Shown piece after piece: positions 12,666 to 18,588 of a stretch of DNA of 25,223 bases. The notes under the pieces were generated by a model. It saw only the letters and a program-made list of their open reading frames with translations. It was not told the origin of the DNA and did no database searches. Source of the stretch: a virus. The position numbers and the translations under genes were made by a program. The stretch is taken from positions 1 to 25,223 of IMG/VR virus record IMGVR_UViG_3300027971_000204. One strand, written 5' to 3'. How positions within the stretch are numbered: position 1 is the stretch's first letter; every line of letters begins with the position of its first letter.

Positions 12666-13088
12666 ATGGCACGACAAAAAGCAATCTCAGTAAAGATACC
12701 TACACAGCGAGTTATTGACGCACTCACACAATCACTAGCAAAGTTAGAACTTGATTACACATCACAAGAAGCCAACGAAGCACGATACGAATTGCTACGC
12801 AAGGCATGGCAGAAGGAAGTGCAGGACTATGCTATTGCTAACATCAGTAAGGCAGAAAACTTCCGCACTAACTATCGCTCATGGAACAATAGTCTTAACA
12901 TTGACTTTGACCTAACAGTTACAGAAAAGGAAATGCCTAAAGAGCCTGAAAAGGATTTCGAGTCAGTATCTCTGTATAACTATCGTGAGCAGAAAGAGGA
13001 AATCTCTAACGCTATTCGTATTCTAAAGATGACAGATGAGGAAGTAGTTTCTACATCAACTTATCAAGCGGTATCTCGTTATCTATAA
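12666..13088 (+). CDS. Hypothetical phage protein
   Basis: 140 residues, soluble, largely helical, with near-balanced charge (PTQRVIDALTQSLAKLELDY, then NEARYELLRKAWQKEVQDYA). I believe related proteins occur in actinophage genomes, but I know no function. AAAAGAGAAAACAG before the ATG is the same leader style as the gene before. A GGGTGGGG/CCCCACTC hairpin follows the stop. Confidence 0.65.
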   Translation: MARQKAISVKIPTQRVIDALTQSLAKLELDYTSQEANEARYELLRKAWQKEVQDYAIANISKAENFRTNYRSWNNSLNIDFDLTVTEKEMPKEPEKDFESVSLYNYREQKEEISNAIRILKMTDEEVVSTSTYQAVSRYL

Positions 13089-13096
13089 ATGAGGTT

Positions 13097-13120
13097 GGGT
13101 GGGGTGTAAAAGCCCCACTC
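13097..13120 (+). terminator. GC-rich hairpin after gene
   Basis: GGGTGGGG (13097-13104), loop TGTAAAAG, CCCCACTC (13113-13120): an 8-bp stem with one G-T pair. No T-run follows, so it may be a Rho-independent terminator of the actinobacterial type or an RNA-stabilising stem. Confidence 0.5.
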
Positions 13121-13196
13121 CAATTCGCCAGGCTGATTAGGGCGATCATAGAAATACTATAGAGCCAGTTCACACCAACTGCAAGAAGTGTAACTA

Positions 13197-13263
13197 CCTG
13201 AGTAAGTATCAAAACTGCTCCCCACAAGGGTCCTTGACAAATGTCAGTGGTACCCAGTACAAT
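13197..13263 (+). promoter_or_regulatory. GAGCA-like element (copy 3, imperfect) and promoter
   Basis: CCTGAGTAAGTATCAAAACTG then CTC at 13197-13220 is a degenerate copy of the recurring element. TTGACA (13234-13239), 18-base spacer holding ATGTCAG, TACAAT (13258-13263). The leader has ACAGAAAGAGG before the ATG at 13294. Confidence 0.6.
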
Positions 13264-13293
13264 TGAATTAACCAACTACAGAAAGAGGCCCCC

Positions 13294-13722
13294 ATGGACC
13301 AAACAGAAACATCAGTAACAGTAATACCAAACACAACGCAAGAATTCCTTCAGTCTCAAATTAAAATCAAAGATGAGCGCATTGCTCAACTTGAGGAGCA
13401 CATCCAAAAAGTAACTCAGCGCTCATATGCAGATTCTGCAGACCGTAACCGAATTACAGAAGACATGCAAGAGTGGACCCTTAAGGCTTTAGAGGAAGGG
13501 ACTATCAACGAATCAGAAGCAGAAGAGATTGCGGAAATCGTTGGATTCGAATTAACAAAAGAATTTGAATTAGAAGTTACAGTTCTTTATTCGGTAACCG
13601 TTAATGCTCGTGATGAAGAGTCTGCACAGAATTTAATTCACGATATTGATTTTGATACCGTTCAATATAACTCAGATAATATTTCTTGGTTATCATCCAG
13701 TATTGACAGAATAGATATTTAG
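13294..13722 (+). CDS. Hypothetical coiled-coil acidic protein
   Basis: 142 residues. Residues about 20-45 form a coiled coil (QSQIKIKDERIAQLEEHIQK). The C-terminal 50 residues (ELEVTVLYSVTVNARDEESA then QNLIHDIDF) form a strand-helix unit seen in other small phage proteins, and resemble the protein at 10040. Strongly acidic overall. GAAAGAGG precedes the ATG. No enzymatic motif. Confidence 0.65.
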   Translation: MDQTETSVTVIPNTTQEFLQSQIKIKDERIAQLEEHIQKVTQRSYADSADRNRITEDMQEWTLKALEEGTINESEAEEIAEIVGFELTKEFELEVTVLYSVTVNARDEESAQNLIHDIDFDTVQYNSDNISWLSSSIDRIDI

Positions 13723-13781
13723 TAGGGGGCTACTAATACAACTGGCCACCGTACAGCCAGTATAAATAAGTGGCGAAACAT

Positions 13782-13806
13782 CCTGAGCACGATGTAAAAC
13801 GGCTCA
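13782..13806 (+). repeat. GAGCA/GGCTC intergenic element (copy 4)
   Basis: CCTGAGCACGATGTAAAACG followed by GCTCA. GAGC pairs with GCTC around a loop ending TAAAAC, as in the other copies. It begins the regulatory cassette before the DUF932 gene. Confidence 0.6.
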
Positions 13807-13828
13807 CTTTTAAATTCCCAAAAATTTA

Positions 13829-13956
13829 CACGTGGGGTTATCCACAGGTTATCCACATGATTAAGGTCACATGTGTTTAAGATCACCTTACGATATGTCC
13901 TAATTGCCCCATGTTTACTTATACGATTTGACTTTGTCAGTCCCGCCATGTATACT
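13829..13956 (+). promoter_or_regulatory. CACGTG / two DnaA-type boxes / CRP-like site / TTTGTCAG promoter
   Basis: CACGTG (13829-13834), TTATCCACA at 13838-13846 and 13849-13857 (11 bases apart, about one helical turn), TGTGT-TTAAGA-TCACC (13872-13887, degenerate palindrome), TTGACT (13928-13933), spacer of 17 made of TTGTCAGTCCCGCCATG, TATACT (13951-13956). The leader AACAACAACAGAAAAGG ends before the ATG at 13990. It is the fullest version of the intergenic cassette. Confidence 0.7.
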
Positions 13957-13989
13957 TAGATTAACAACAACAGAAAAGGAAATAAACTC

Positions 13990-15006
13990 ATGGCACATGA
14001 AATCGAAACACAAAATGGTAAGGCTTCATTCGCATCATTTCGTGAACCCGCTTGGCATGGATTGGGTACCGTATTTACAGAAGAAAAAACAACCGCAGAA
14101 ATGCTACAGGCTGCAAGCCTTAATGGTTGGAATGTTCGTCTGGAAGATTTGGAAACCCCTACACATCTAACAAGCGACAAAAACTATCAGTATGTTTTGC
14201 GTACTAACCCAACAGATAACTCTCAGACCGACATTCTTGGTGTCGTTGGTGAGCGTTACCATGTAATGCAGAATGAAGATTTATTCTCATTCGGTGACAA
14301 CATTCTTGATGGTGGTGGTCGTTGGGAGACGGCTGGTTCAATCAAGGGTGGTCGTGTCGTATTCGGTGCGTTAGCACTAGAGCGTGAAACAATTCTTGAC
14401 CCTAACGGTGTTGCAGATAAGGTAAAGACTTATTTACTTATCAACACATCACATGATGGTTCAATCGCTATTCAAGCAAGCATCACACCTGTTCGTGTTG
14501 TGTGCGCTAACACTCTTAATCTTGCACTTAACACAACCAAAAAGAAAAACGGCGTTAAGCAATCATTCAAGATTCGTCACACACAGACAGCAAGCGGTAA
14601 GGTAGCCGTTGCTCGTGAGACTCTTGGCATGGCTCATAAGTACATGGACTCTTTTGACCTCATGGCTAAGGCTATGATTGAAAAAGAAATCACCGCCATT
14701 GACTTTAACAAAATCATTCTTGCTGCTTATCCTAAGCCAGAGGCAGATGCTAAGGGTGCTTTCAAGAAATGGGAAAACAAGGTAGATACAATTAACGACA
14801 TCTATACAGGCGAGTTTAATGGTATGATTGCTGGTAATGCGTGGGGTGCTTTCAATGCACTTACTGAACGCCTTGACTGGCACCGTTCTGCTCGTGGTGG
14901 TTCTAACGAATCCATTCTAGCATCAGCATCAGGATTTGACCCTGCTATCAACGCAGAAAAAAATCGTTTGCTAAAAGTTGTGCAAAATGTTTTGCAGATT
15001 GCATAA
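13990..15006 (+). CDS. DUF932 phage/plasmid-like protein
   Basis: 338 residues. The N-terminus MAHEIETQNGKASFASFREP followed by AWHGLGTVF is diagnostic of the DUF932 (phage/plasmid-like, TIGR03299) family. The middle (VRVVCANTLNLAL) and the region before the C-terminus also fit, and length is typical. These proteins are common in phages and plasmids of actinobacteria; the role is not settled, with DNA replication or recombination often proposed. It has the most elaborate promoter cassette in the window and an AAAAGGAA ribosome site, suggesting high or tightly controlled expression. Confidence 0.85.
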   Translation: MAHEIETQNGKASFASFREPAWHGLGTVFTEEKTTAEMLQAASLNGWNVRLEDLETPTHLTSDKNYQYVLRTNPTDNSQTDILGVVGERYHVMQNEDLFSFGDNILDGGGRWETAGSIKGGRVVFGALALERETILDPNGVADKVKTYLLINTSHDGSIAIQASITPVRVVCANTLNLALNTTKKKNGVKQSFKIRHTQTASGKVAVARETLGMAHKYMDSFDLMAKAMIEKEITAIDFNKIILAAYPKPEADAKGAFKKWENKVDTINDIYTGEFNGMIAGNAWGAFNALTERLDWHRSARGGSNESILASASGFDPAINAEKNRLLKVVQNVLQIA

Positions 15007-15017
15007 CTAAAAAAGTT

Positions 15018-15041
15018 CCTGAGCAAGAATTAAAACTGCTC
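15018..15041 (+). repeat. GAGCA/TGCTC intergenic element (copy 5)
   Basis: CCTGAGCAAGAATTAAAACT followed by GCTC. Nearly identical to copy 1 at 9350. It ends 4 bases before the tRNA-Asp gene, so it may also help process the transcript. Confidence 0.65.
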
Positions 15042-15045
15042 GCAT

Positions 15046-15119
15046 GGAGTGTTAGCATAGTTGGTTAATGCGCTACCCTGTCACGGTAGAGATCACGGGT
15101 TCAAGTCCCGTACACTTCG
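15046..15119 (+). tRNA. tRNA-Asp (anticodon GTC)
   Basis: Complete cloverleaf of 74 bases: acceptor GGAGTGT/ACACTTC (one G-T pair), anticodon stem CTACC/GGTAG around CTGTCAC with anticodon GTC, T-arm CGGG-TTCAAGT-CCCG, discriminator G. CCA is not encoded. It supplements the host pool for Asp codons. It lies between the GAGCA element and a CACGTG site, as if inserted into an intergenic cassette. Confidence 0.93.
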
Positions 15120-15274
15120 CAAAATTGCCACGTGTGAAAATTAGTACAAATCGGACATAAAAATGTCAAATAAAAAAATCTTTACGAAGACTATAAAAGA
15201 TCCCCCAAAATGTCAAACCATAAAATCTTTACGATAGAGTTGACATTTCCCCTAGATTGTGCGATAATTAATAC
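15120..15274 (+). promoter_or_regulatory. CACGTG, imperfect direct repeat and leaderless promoter
   Basis: CACGTG at 15129-15134. Two imperfect copies (15160-15192 and 15207-15240) share AAAATGTCAAA and AAATCTTTACGA, spaced about 47 bases. Then TTGACA (15240-15245), 17-base spacer, GATAAT (15263-15268), 6 bases, ATG at 15275. Confidence 0.6.
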
Positions 15275-15439
15275 ATGACCCAAACAATGAGAACGATTGA
15301 CGAATTAGTCAATGAGATGTATATGGACAATGAGCCACATCTCGAATACATGGAGAATATGAACGGTGGGGATTGTGATTGTAACATCCACACTACCTTG
15401 AATACAATAGTCAAATACTGGTGGGATGAGGAGAACTGA
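15275..15439 (+). CDS. Small acidic protein with CDC motif
   Basis: 54 residues: MTQTMRTIDELVNEMYMDNE, then GGDCDCNIHTTL and a Trp-rich acidic end WWDEEN. The C-x-C-x-x-H group could bind metal. Leaderless start (GATAAT 6 bases upstream). It leads a series of overlapping genes to 15826. Confidence 0.6.
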   Translation: MTQTMRTIDELVNEMYMDNEPHLEYMENMNGGDCDCNIHTTLNTIVKYWWDEEN

Positions 15440-15606
15440 TGTTAGGTTATACATATAAGGATATACAAGCCTTTGGTAATAGTTTGACTTGGGCTATTGA
15501 TACCGCCAAATCTCAGGGTAATGAGCAACAATGGAAACAATTATTAATAGTATGGGATTTCTTTGAAGGATTATTAGCAGAGGGGTATGTAGAAGATGTG
15601 GAGTAA
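15439..15606 (+). CDS. Hypothetical 55-residue protein
   Basis: ATG shares a base with the upstream stop (TGATG), with GAGGAG about 6 bases before it, a strong ribosome site. Product MLGYTYKDIQAFGNSLTWAI continues to LLAEGYVEDVE; helical, Trp-containing, no motif known. Confidence 0.6.
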   Translation: MLGYTYKDIQAFGNSLTWAIDTAKSQGNEQQWKQLLIVWDFFEGLLAEGYVEDVE

Positions 15607-15826
15607 GTATACATTTGTTTGTGACCCTGATGAGTGTGATGCTCTTCTTGAGTTTACCGCCAGGGATGGCTTTGGCTTTCCTTTGGGATCTGTAAAGATG
15701 ACCTGCCCCTGTGGACGCAAGATGGCCTATATTGGTTATGAAGATGCTTGGGAGCCTATCCTTGCAGATGTGACGAAGGTCACACCCCGTACAGTTGTCA
15801 AAATCAACACCAACCCGTATAATTAA
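15596..15826 (+). CDS. Cys-containing small protein, probable zinc binder
   Basis: 76 residues. Cysteines: FVCDPDECDALLE and later MTCPCGRKM, giving C-x4-C plus C-x-C, a zinc-binding arrangement. ATG overlaps the preceding gene by 11 bases. Its 3' end contains a perfect TGTGA-N6-TCACA palindrome and the -35 and -10 of the next gene, so this coding sequence doubles as a regulatory region. Confidence 0.65.
   Translation: MWSKYTFVCDPDECDALLEFTARDGFGFPLGSVKMTCPCGRKMAYIGYEDAWEPILADVTKVTPRTVVKINTNPYN
15769..15823 (+). promoter_or_regulatory. CRP-type site and promoter inside coding sequence
   Basis: TGTGA-CGAAGG-TCACA at 15769-15784, TTGTCA (15795-15800), 17-base spacer, TATAAT (15818-15823), 7 bases to the ATG at 15831. 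Palindrome centre about 54 bases upstream of the predicted start of transcription. All but the end of the -10 region lies within the preceding gene. Confidence 0.6.
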
Positions 15827-15830
15827 TACT

Positions 15831-15986
15831 ATGAACCCAAACACACTGATAGAGTATATAAAGATAAACATCATCTCTCTAGAGCAAGACCTAGAAAACG
15901 AGGACGGTGCTGATAGCATTGTTCCTTACCTTGAAGGTGCCATTGATGTATCCCGCCATTATTTGGAGGCAGTCAATGGAGAATAA
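15831..15986 (+). CDS. Hypothetical acidic small protein
   Basis: 51 residues from ATG 15831, chosen because TATAAT lies 7 bases upstream; an in-frame GTG-type extension back to 15795 would overlap the promoter. Product MNPNTLIEYIKINIISLEQD, then EGAIDVSRHYLEAVNGE. Helical, acidic. Unknown role. The stop overlaps the next gene by 11 bases. Confidence 0.6.
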   Translation: MNPNTLIEYIKINIISLEQDLENEDGADSIVPYLEGAIDVSRHYLEAVNGE

Positions 15987-16236
15987 CACAACGCTTGACC
16001 CATATCTACGCAAACAAGTTGATTTAGGTATGGACGGTGCAGACATAATGCATGGCCACTTAAAGACTATGATGTATGAGGCTGAAAAGCAATTGGCTGA
16101 GTATGTTGACAACGATGATGAACAGTATGACCAAACAGTTAATCGTTTACACCTTGAAGGATACCTTGACGGTTTGTCAGAACTATATGGTTTGACATAT
16201 GCTATTGCTTTTGCCAAAGGAGAAGTTAATGGATAA
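15976..16236 (+). CDS. Hypothetical acidic helical protein
   Basis: 86 residues from ATG 15976, preceded by GGAGGC. It is acidic, helical, with MHGHLKTMMYEAEKQLAEYV and a Leu/Tyr-rich C-terminus. It resembles the previous protein in style (an acidic helix pair), but I cannot confirm homology. Ends with a ribosome site (GGAGAAG) for the next gene and overlaps it by 8 bases. Confidence 0.6.
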   Translation: MENNTTLDPYLRKQVDLGMDGADIMHGHLKTMMYEAEKQLAEYVDNDDEQYDQTVNRLHLEGYLDGLSELYGLTYAIAFAKGEVNG

Positions 16237-16663
16237 CTTTATTGAAATGACTGAAGAAGAATGGTTTAACACTTATAAGCCTATTAAGAATCATCTTGAA
16301 ACCACATCTTCATTTGACGGACACATGTTTGAGACATATGGCTCAGAGGTAGAGTTTGTTAAGACCCAAGACACTGATAAGATATGGATGCTTGGCGACG
16401 GTGACGACGGTGGCATGTATATCTGGAACGGCTGGGGATTTGTAAATAGAATAGGATACTTTGTCACTGAGGTACCCTGCCCACCTGACACGACTATTCA
16501 GGTCCAAGTTGGTATCCCATGGTACTACTGTGAGGCCTGCGACTCAGAATTGGAAGACCCTGATAATCTTATCAGAGATGCCTTCCAAGAGCATGATTTG
16601 GAAAAATGCCCTAATTGTGCTACACTTGAAGAAATGACCCTAGTAGGATTGGATAACAAATGA
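16229..16663 (+). CDS. Hypothetical protein with C-terminal zinc ribbon
   Basis: 144 residues. N-terminal 90 residues are acidic and aromatic (MLGDGDDGGMYIWNGWGFVN, a possible glycine-rich beta domain). The C-terminal part has CEAC and, about 28 residues later, CPNC, a long-loop zinc ribbon. ATG at 16229 follows AAAGGAGAAG. Stop overlaps the next ATG by 4 bases. Confidence 0.65.
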   Translation: MDNFIEMTEEEWFNTYKPIKNHLETTSSFDGHMFETYGSEVEFVKTQDTDKIWMLGDGDDGGMYIWNGWGFVNRIGYFVTEVPCPPDTTIQVQVGIPWYYCEACDSELEDPDNLIRDAFQEHDLEKCPNCATLEEMTLVGLDNK

Positions 16664-16989
16664 AAACACAAGTAAGAGATTTAGTATTGGTAGGAAGTTT
16701 TGCTGTTGACTCAGGCCAAGCAATGGTAGGCGACCCATGCTACCTTGACGGCTGGAAAACAAATAAAGGTGAAGAATGGAACTTAGAGGGTAAGGCTGGA
16801 GATTACTCTTATCATGGTGCTAGTGCTATGACCCTTGCGGCAGACGCAGGAGTTTTAGGTGACGGTAGTGCAGTAGTATTTAATACTGGATATGGTGACG
16901 GTTACTATCCTGTCTATGTGCAATATAACGAAGACGGACGAATTGTCAAAGTAGTAATTGATTTTGCCGATGATGTGGAGTCAGAGTAA
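16660..16989 (+). CDS. DUF4241-like phage protein
   Basis: 109 residues: GSFAVDSGQAMVGDPCYLDG in the N-terminal third and VVFNTGYGDGYYPVYVQYNE near the C-terminus. The pattern 'VDSGQ-x-x-x-GDPCY' followed by 'GYGDG-Y-PVY' recalls the DUF4241 family. Function unknown; cysteine and aromatic pattern suggest a small beta domain. Translationally coupled with both neighbours. Confidence 0.6.
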   Translation: MKTQVRDLVLVGSFAVDSGQAMVGDPCYLDGWKTNKGEEWNLEGKAGDYSYHGASAMTLAADAGVLGDGSAVVFNTGYGDGYYPVYVQYNEDGRIVKVVIDFADDVESE

Positions 16990-17354
16990 TGGGTGCACGG
17001 ATCAACTATGTATTTAAAGACTCATTAACTAAGCCTTCAGTTGTACTTTACAGTCACTGGGGTGAGACCGAATGGCAGCGGGACCTAGCAATGGCCCTGC
17101 AGCATTCAAAGCCTAGGTGGATAGACGCCTCATATGGTACCCGTATGATGATTAGTTATCTTACGCAAGACTCAGTCTTAGATGAGACAGGGTTTGGTAT
17201 CTATGCTATTAATAACGATGAGTATGAATTTTGGGACACCACTGTAATCATCGACTTCAATACTAAGACTATCTATGAACTGGGCTCAGACATCCAAGTC
17301 AATTGGGACTTATTCGTAGCAGCCTATCGTCCAGTTTTAATGGAGCAAATCTAG
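16989..17354 (+). CDS. Hypothetical phage protein
   Basis: 121 residues: SVVLYSHWGETEWQRDLAMA, then RWIDASYGTRMMISYLTQDS, and a C-terminal strand-helix part. It resembles small actinophage proteins that accompany the previous one, but I know no function. Start shares a base with the upstream stop (TAATG). Last gene before a terminator-promoter overlap. Confidence 0.6.
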   Translation: MGARINYVFKDSLTKPSVVLYSHWGETEWQRDLAMALQHSKPRWIDASYGTRMMISYLTQDSVLDETGFGIYAINNDEYEFWDTTVIIDFNTKTIYELGSDIQVNWDLFVAAYRPVLMEQI

Positions 17355-17385
17355 GGAGTGGGTCCTCTAGATTATAGGGTGGAAG

Positions 17386-17429
17386 GGGCAGGCGTGGGGC
17401 TTGCTCTTTCCCCCATTTTTTGGTACAAT
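17386..17429 (+). terminator. Hairpin overlapping the next promoter
   Basis: GGGCAGGC (17386-17393), loop GTGGG, GCTTGCTC (17399-17406), an 8-bp stem with two G-T pairs, then TTTCCCCCATTTTTT. The right arm also contains TTGCTC (17401-17406), a -35 with 17-base spacing to TACAAT (17424-17429). Termination and re-initiation share sequence. GGGAG precedes the ATG at 17447. Confidence 0.55.
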
Positions 17430-17446
17430 GGATACAAGGGAGAACT

Positions 17447-17653
17447 ATGCGTATAAGCAGACGAGTCACAGAGGAAGAAAAGGTTGCCAATAAACTAGGC
17501 AATACTATTTCTGACCTGCGAGTTGATTTGGAATTGGTCGGGGAATACATAGCAAAATCTCAGCCCTATGTAGTGTATAATCGTTTACAGGTAATAGCAG
17601 AATCAGCCAAAGAAACTAAGGAAGGTACAAATTATGCCAGCAACAACTTTTGA
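17447..17653 (+). CDS. Hypothetical basic small protein
   Basis: 68 residues: MRISRRVTEEEKVANKLGNT, then a helical middle and a C-terminus of KETKEGTNYASNNF. The start follows GGGAG by 5 bases, not a leaderless pattern, although TACAAT is close. No motif recognised. Overlaps the next gene by 20 bases. Confidence 0.6.
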   Translation: MRISRRVTEEEKVANKLGNTISDLRVDLELVGEYIAKSQPYVVYNRLQVIAESAKETKEGTNYASNNF

Positions 17654-17894
17654 AAAGAAAGCGTTAATCCTTGGACAGTTATGGATTAATTTTAAAGCAG
17701 AGGATGAGTGGGTAGACTTCTTTGTTTACAATGATTTAGGTTTGCCACTTGCTTTTGCATTTGCCGAGGGAATAATTAATCAAACTCCAACACTAGAGCA
17801 ATACATAAACGAGACATGGGATTTATTTATTGAAGGTCTTGGCGTTGAGGATACAGGGTTTGAACACATTGAAGAGTTAGTCGATAACGACTGA
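17634..17894 (+). CDS. Hypothetical acidic protein
   Basis: 86 residues, aromatic and acidic (ILGQLWINFKAEDEWVDFFV, then LPLAFAFAEGIINQTPTLEQ). GAAGGTAC is 8 bases before the ATG. The pattern LGLPLAFA...GII resembles small phage proteins of unknown role. A GTGCCC-GAAA-GGGCAC hairpin follows its stop. Confidence 0.6.
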   Translation: MPATTFEKKALILGQLWINFKAEDEWVDFFVYNDLGLPLAFAFAEGIINQTPTLEQYINETWDLFIEGLGVEDTGFEHIEELVDND

Positions 17895-17900
17895 CCTTCT

Positions 17901-17916
17901 GTGCCCGAAAGGGCAC
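17901..17916 (+). terminator. Hairpin with GAAA tetraloop
   Basis: GTGCCC-GAAA-GGGCAC, a perfect 6-bp stem closed by a GNRA loop, starting 6 bases after the stop at 17894. A similar stem (TGCCC/GGGCA) follows the gene at 19868. No T-run, so either an actinobacterial-style terminator or an RNA end-protecting stem. Confidence 0.6.
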
Positions 17917-18041
17917 GTGCATTATCATTCAACAAACCATCAAACCTTATATCTAAAAGACATTACGAACCTCCAAACCTTTCCCCCTCCAAAACATTAC
18001 GATCCAAACCTTTATTTCCCCAATGGTGGTATAATTTGTAT
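17917..18041 (+). promoter_or_regulatory. Repeat-rich gap with leaderless promoter
   Basis: Contains CAAACCTT (17941) and two CCAAACCTTT words plus ACATTACGA at 17960-17968 and 17994-18002. Ends in GTGGTATAAT (TATAAT 18030-18035) exactly 6 bases before the ATG at 18042. Confidence 0.6.
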
Positions 18042-18293
18042 ATGAGTCCTAGACACTTTGCTAAATATGCTAAACAAGATCCTAAACAATATAAGGCATT
18101 CTCTGATTCTATGTGGAATGGTTTTGTATCTGCTACTAAGCATGTTCCCTTTATGGGTAAGTTCTTTTCTTTCACTCCCGCCCCAGAAATCCTTAATAAT
18201 CCTATTAGTAATGGCGAAGCCATTGGTGTTGCGCTTGGAGATCTCTACGATTTATCGCAGGGGATAGACAAGCAAGAACCACCAGTAGAATAA
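18042..18293 (+). CDS. Hypothetical basic-aromatic protein
   Basis: 83 residues: MSPRHFAKYAKQDPKQYKAF, then SDSMWNGFVSATKHVPFMGK. The N-terminal half is basic and aromatic. The leaderless promoter sets the start; an open frame extending upstream to 17901 crosses it. Ends in a Pro/Glu-rich tail. No known family. Flanked on both sides by the ACATTACGA and AAGGTTTG repeats and followed by a strong terminator. Confidence 0.6.
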   Translation: MSPRHFAKYAKQDPKQYKAFSDSMWNGFVSATKHVPFMGKFFSFTPAPEILNNPISNGEAIGVALGDLYDLSQGIDKQEPPVE

Positions 18294-18365
18294 CAAACCA
18301 TTATCTCCTGGTTTCTTTAAATAACATAAAGGTTTGTTTAAAAAACATTACGATTATCGACAATT

Positions 18366-18391
18366 TCTCCCTGGTTTTGGGAGATTTTTTT
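18366..18391 (+). terminator. Rho-independent terminator
   Basis: TCTCCC (18366-18371), loop TGGTTTT, GGGAGA (18379-18384), then seven T (18385-18391). It is the clearest standard terminator in the window and ends transcription from the gene at 18042. Confidence 0.8.
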
Positions 18392-18416
18392 ATGTGGTTT
18401 TAAGGTTTGAAAGGAC

Positions 18417-18445
18417 TTGACAAACCATTATATCTGTGATATCAT
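18417..18445 (+). promoter_or_regulatory. Orphan sigma70-type promoter, possible ncRNA or primer
   Basis: TTGACA (18417-18422), 17-base spacer, TATCAT (18440-18445). Downstream, 18446-18700 contains no coding frame of useful size but does contain the palindrome, the CTCCACT repeats and the DnaA-type boxes. It could make a small RNA or a replication primer. Confidence 0.5.
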
Positions 18446-18588
18446 CCGCTGCGAGGATATAAGGTTTGAAGGTTTGACAATATGAAGGTTTTGTGATAGG
18501 AGGTTTGGGGCCCCAAGACATTACGAACGCCTCTATAAAAGCGCTCCATCCTCCACTAGTCTCCACTTCACTCCACTTCTACCCTATC

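Noticed and set aside
13904-14170. Open frame overlapping the DUF932 start in another frame
   Set aside because: It begins upstream of the DUF932 promoter and overlaps a gene with a clear family match.
14563-15026. Minus-strand frames inside the DUF932 gene
   Set aside because: They are antisense shadows with no promoter or ribosome site.
15046-15119. tRNA-Asp as a phage attachment site
   Set aside because: No integrase or duplicated tRNA end is visible in the window, so attachment cannot be supported.
15494-16217. Minus-strand frames of about 140 and 108 codons
   Set aside because: They lie opposite four overlapping plus-strand genes with better start signals.
17901-18041. Extension of the gene at 18042 to 17901
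   Set aside because: It includes a hairpin, repeats and the leaderless promoter; its translation is low in complexity.
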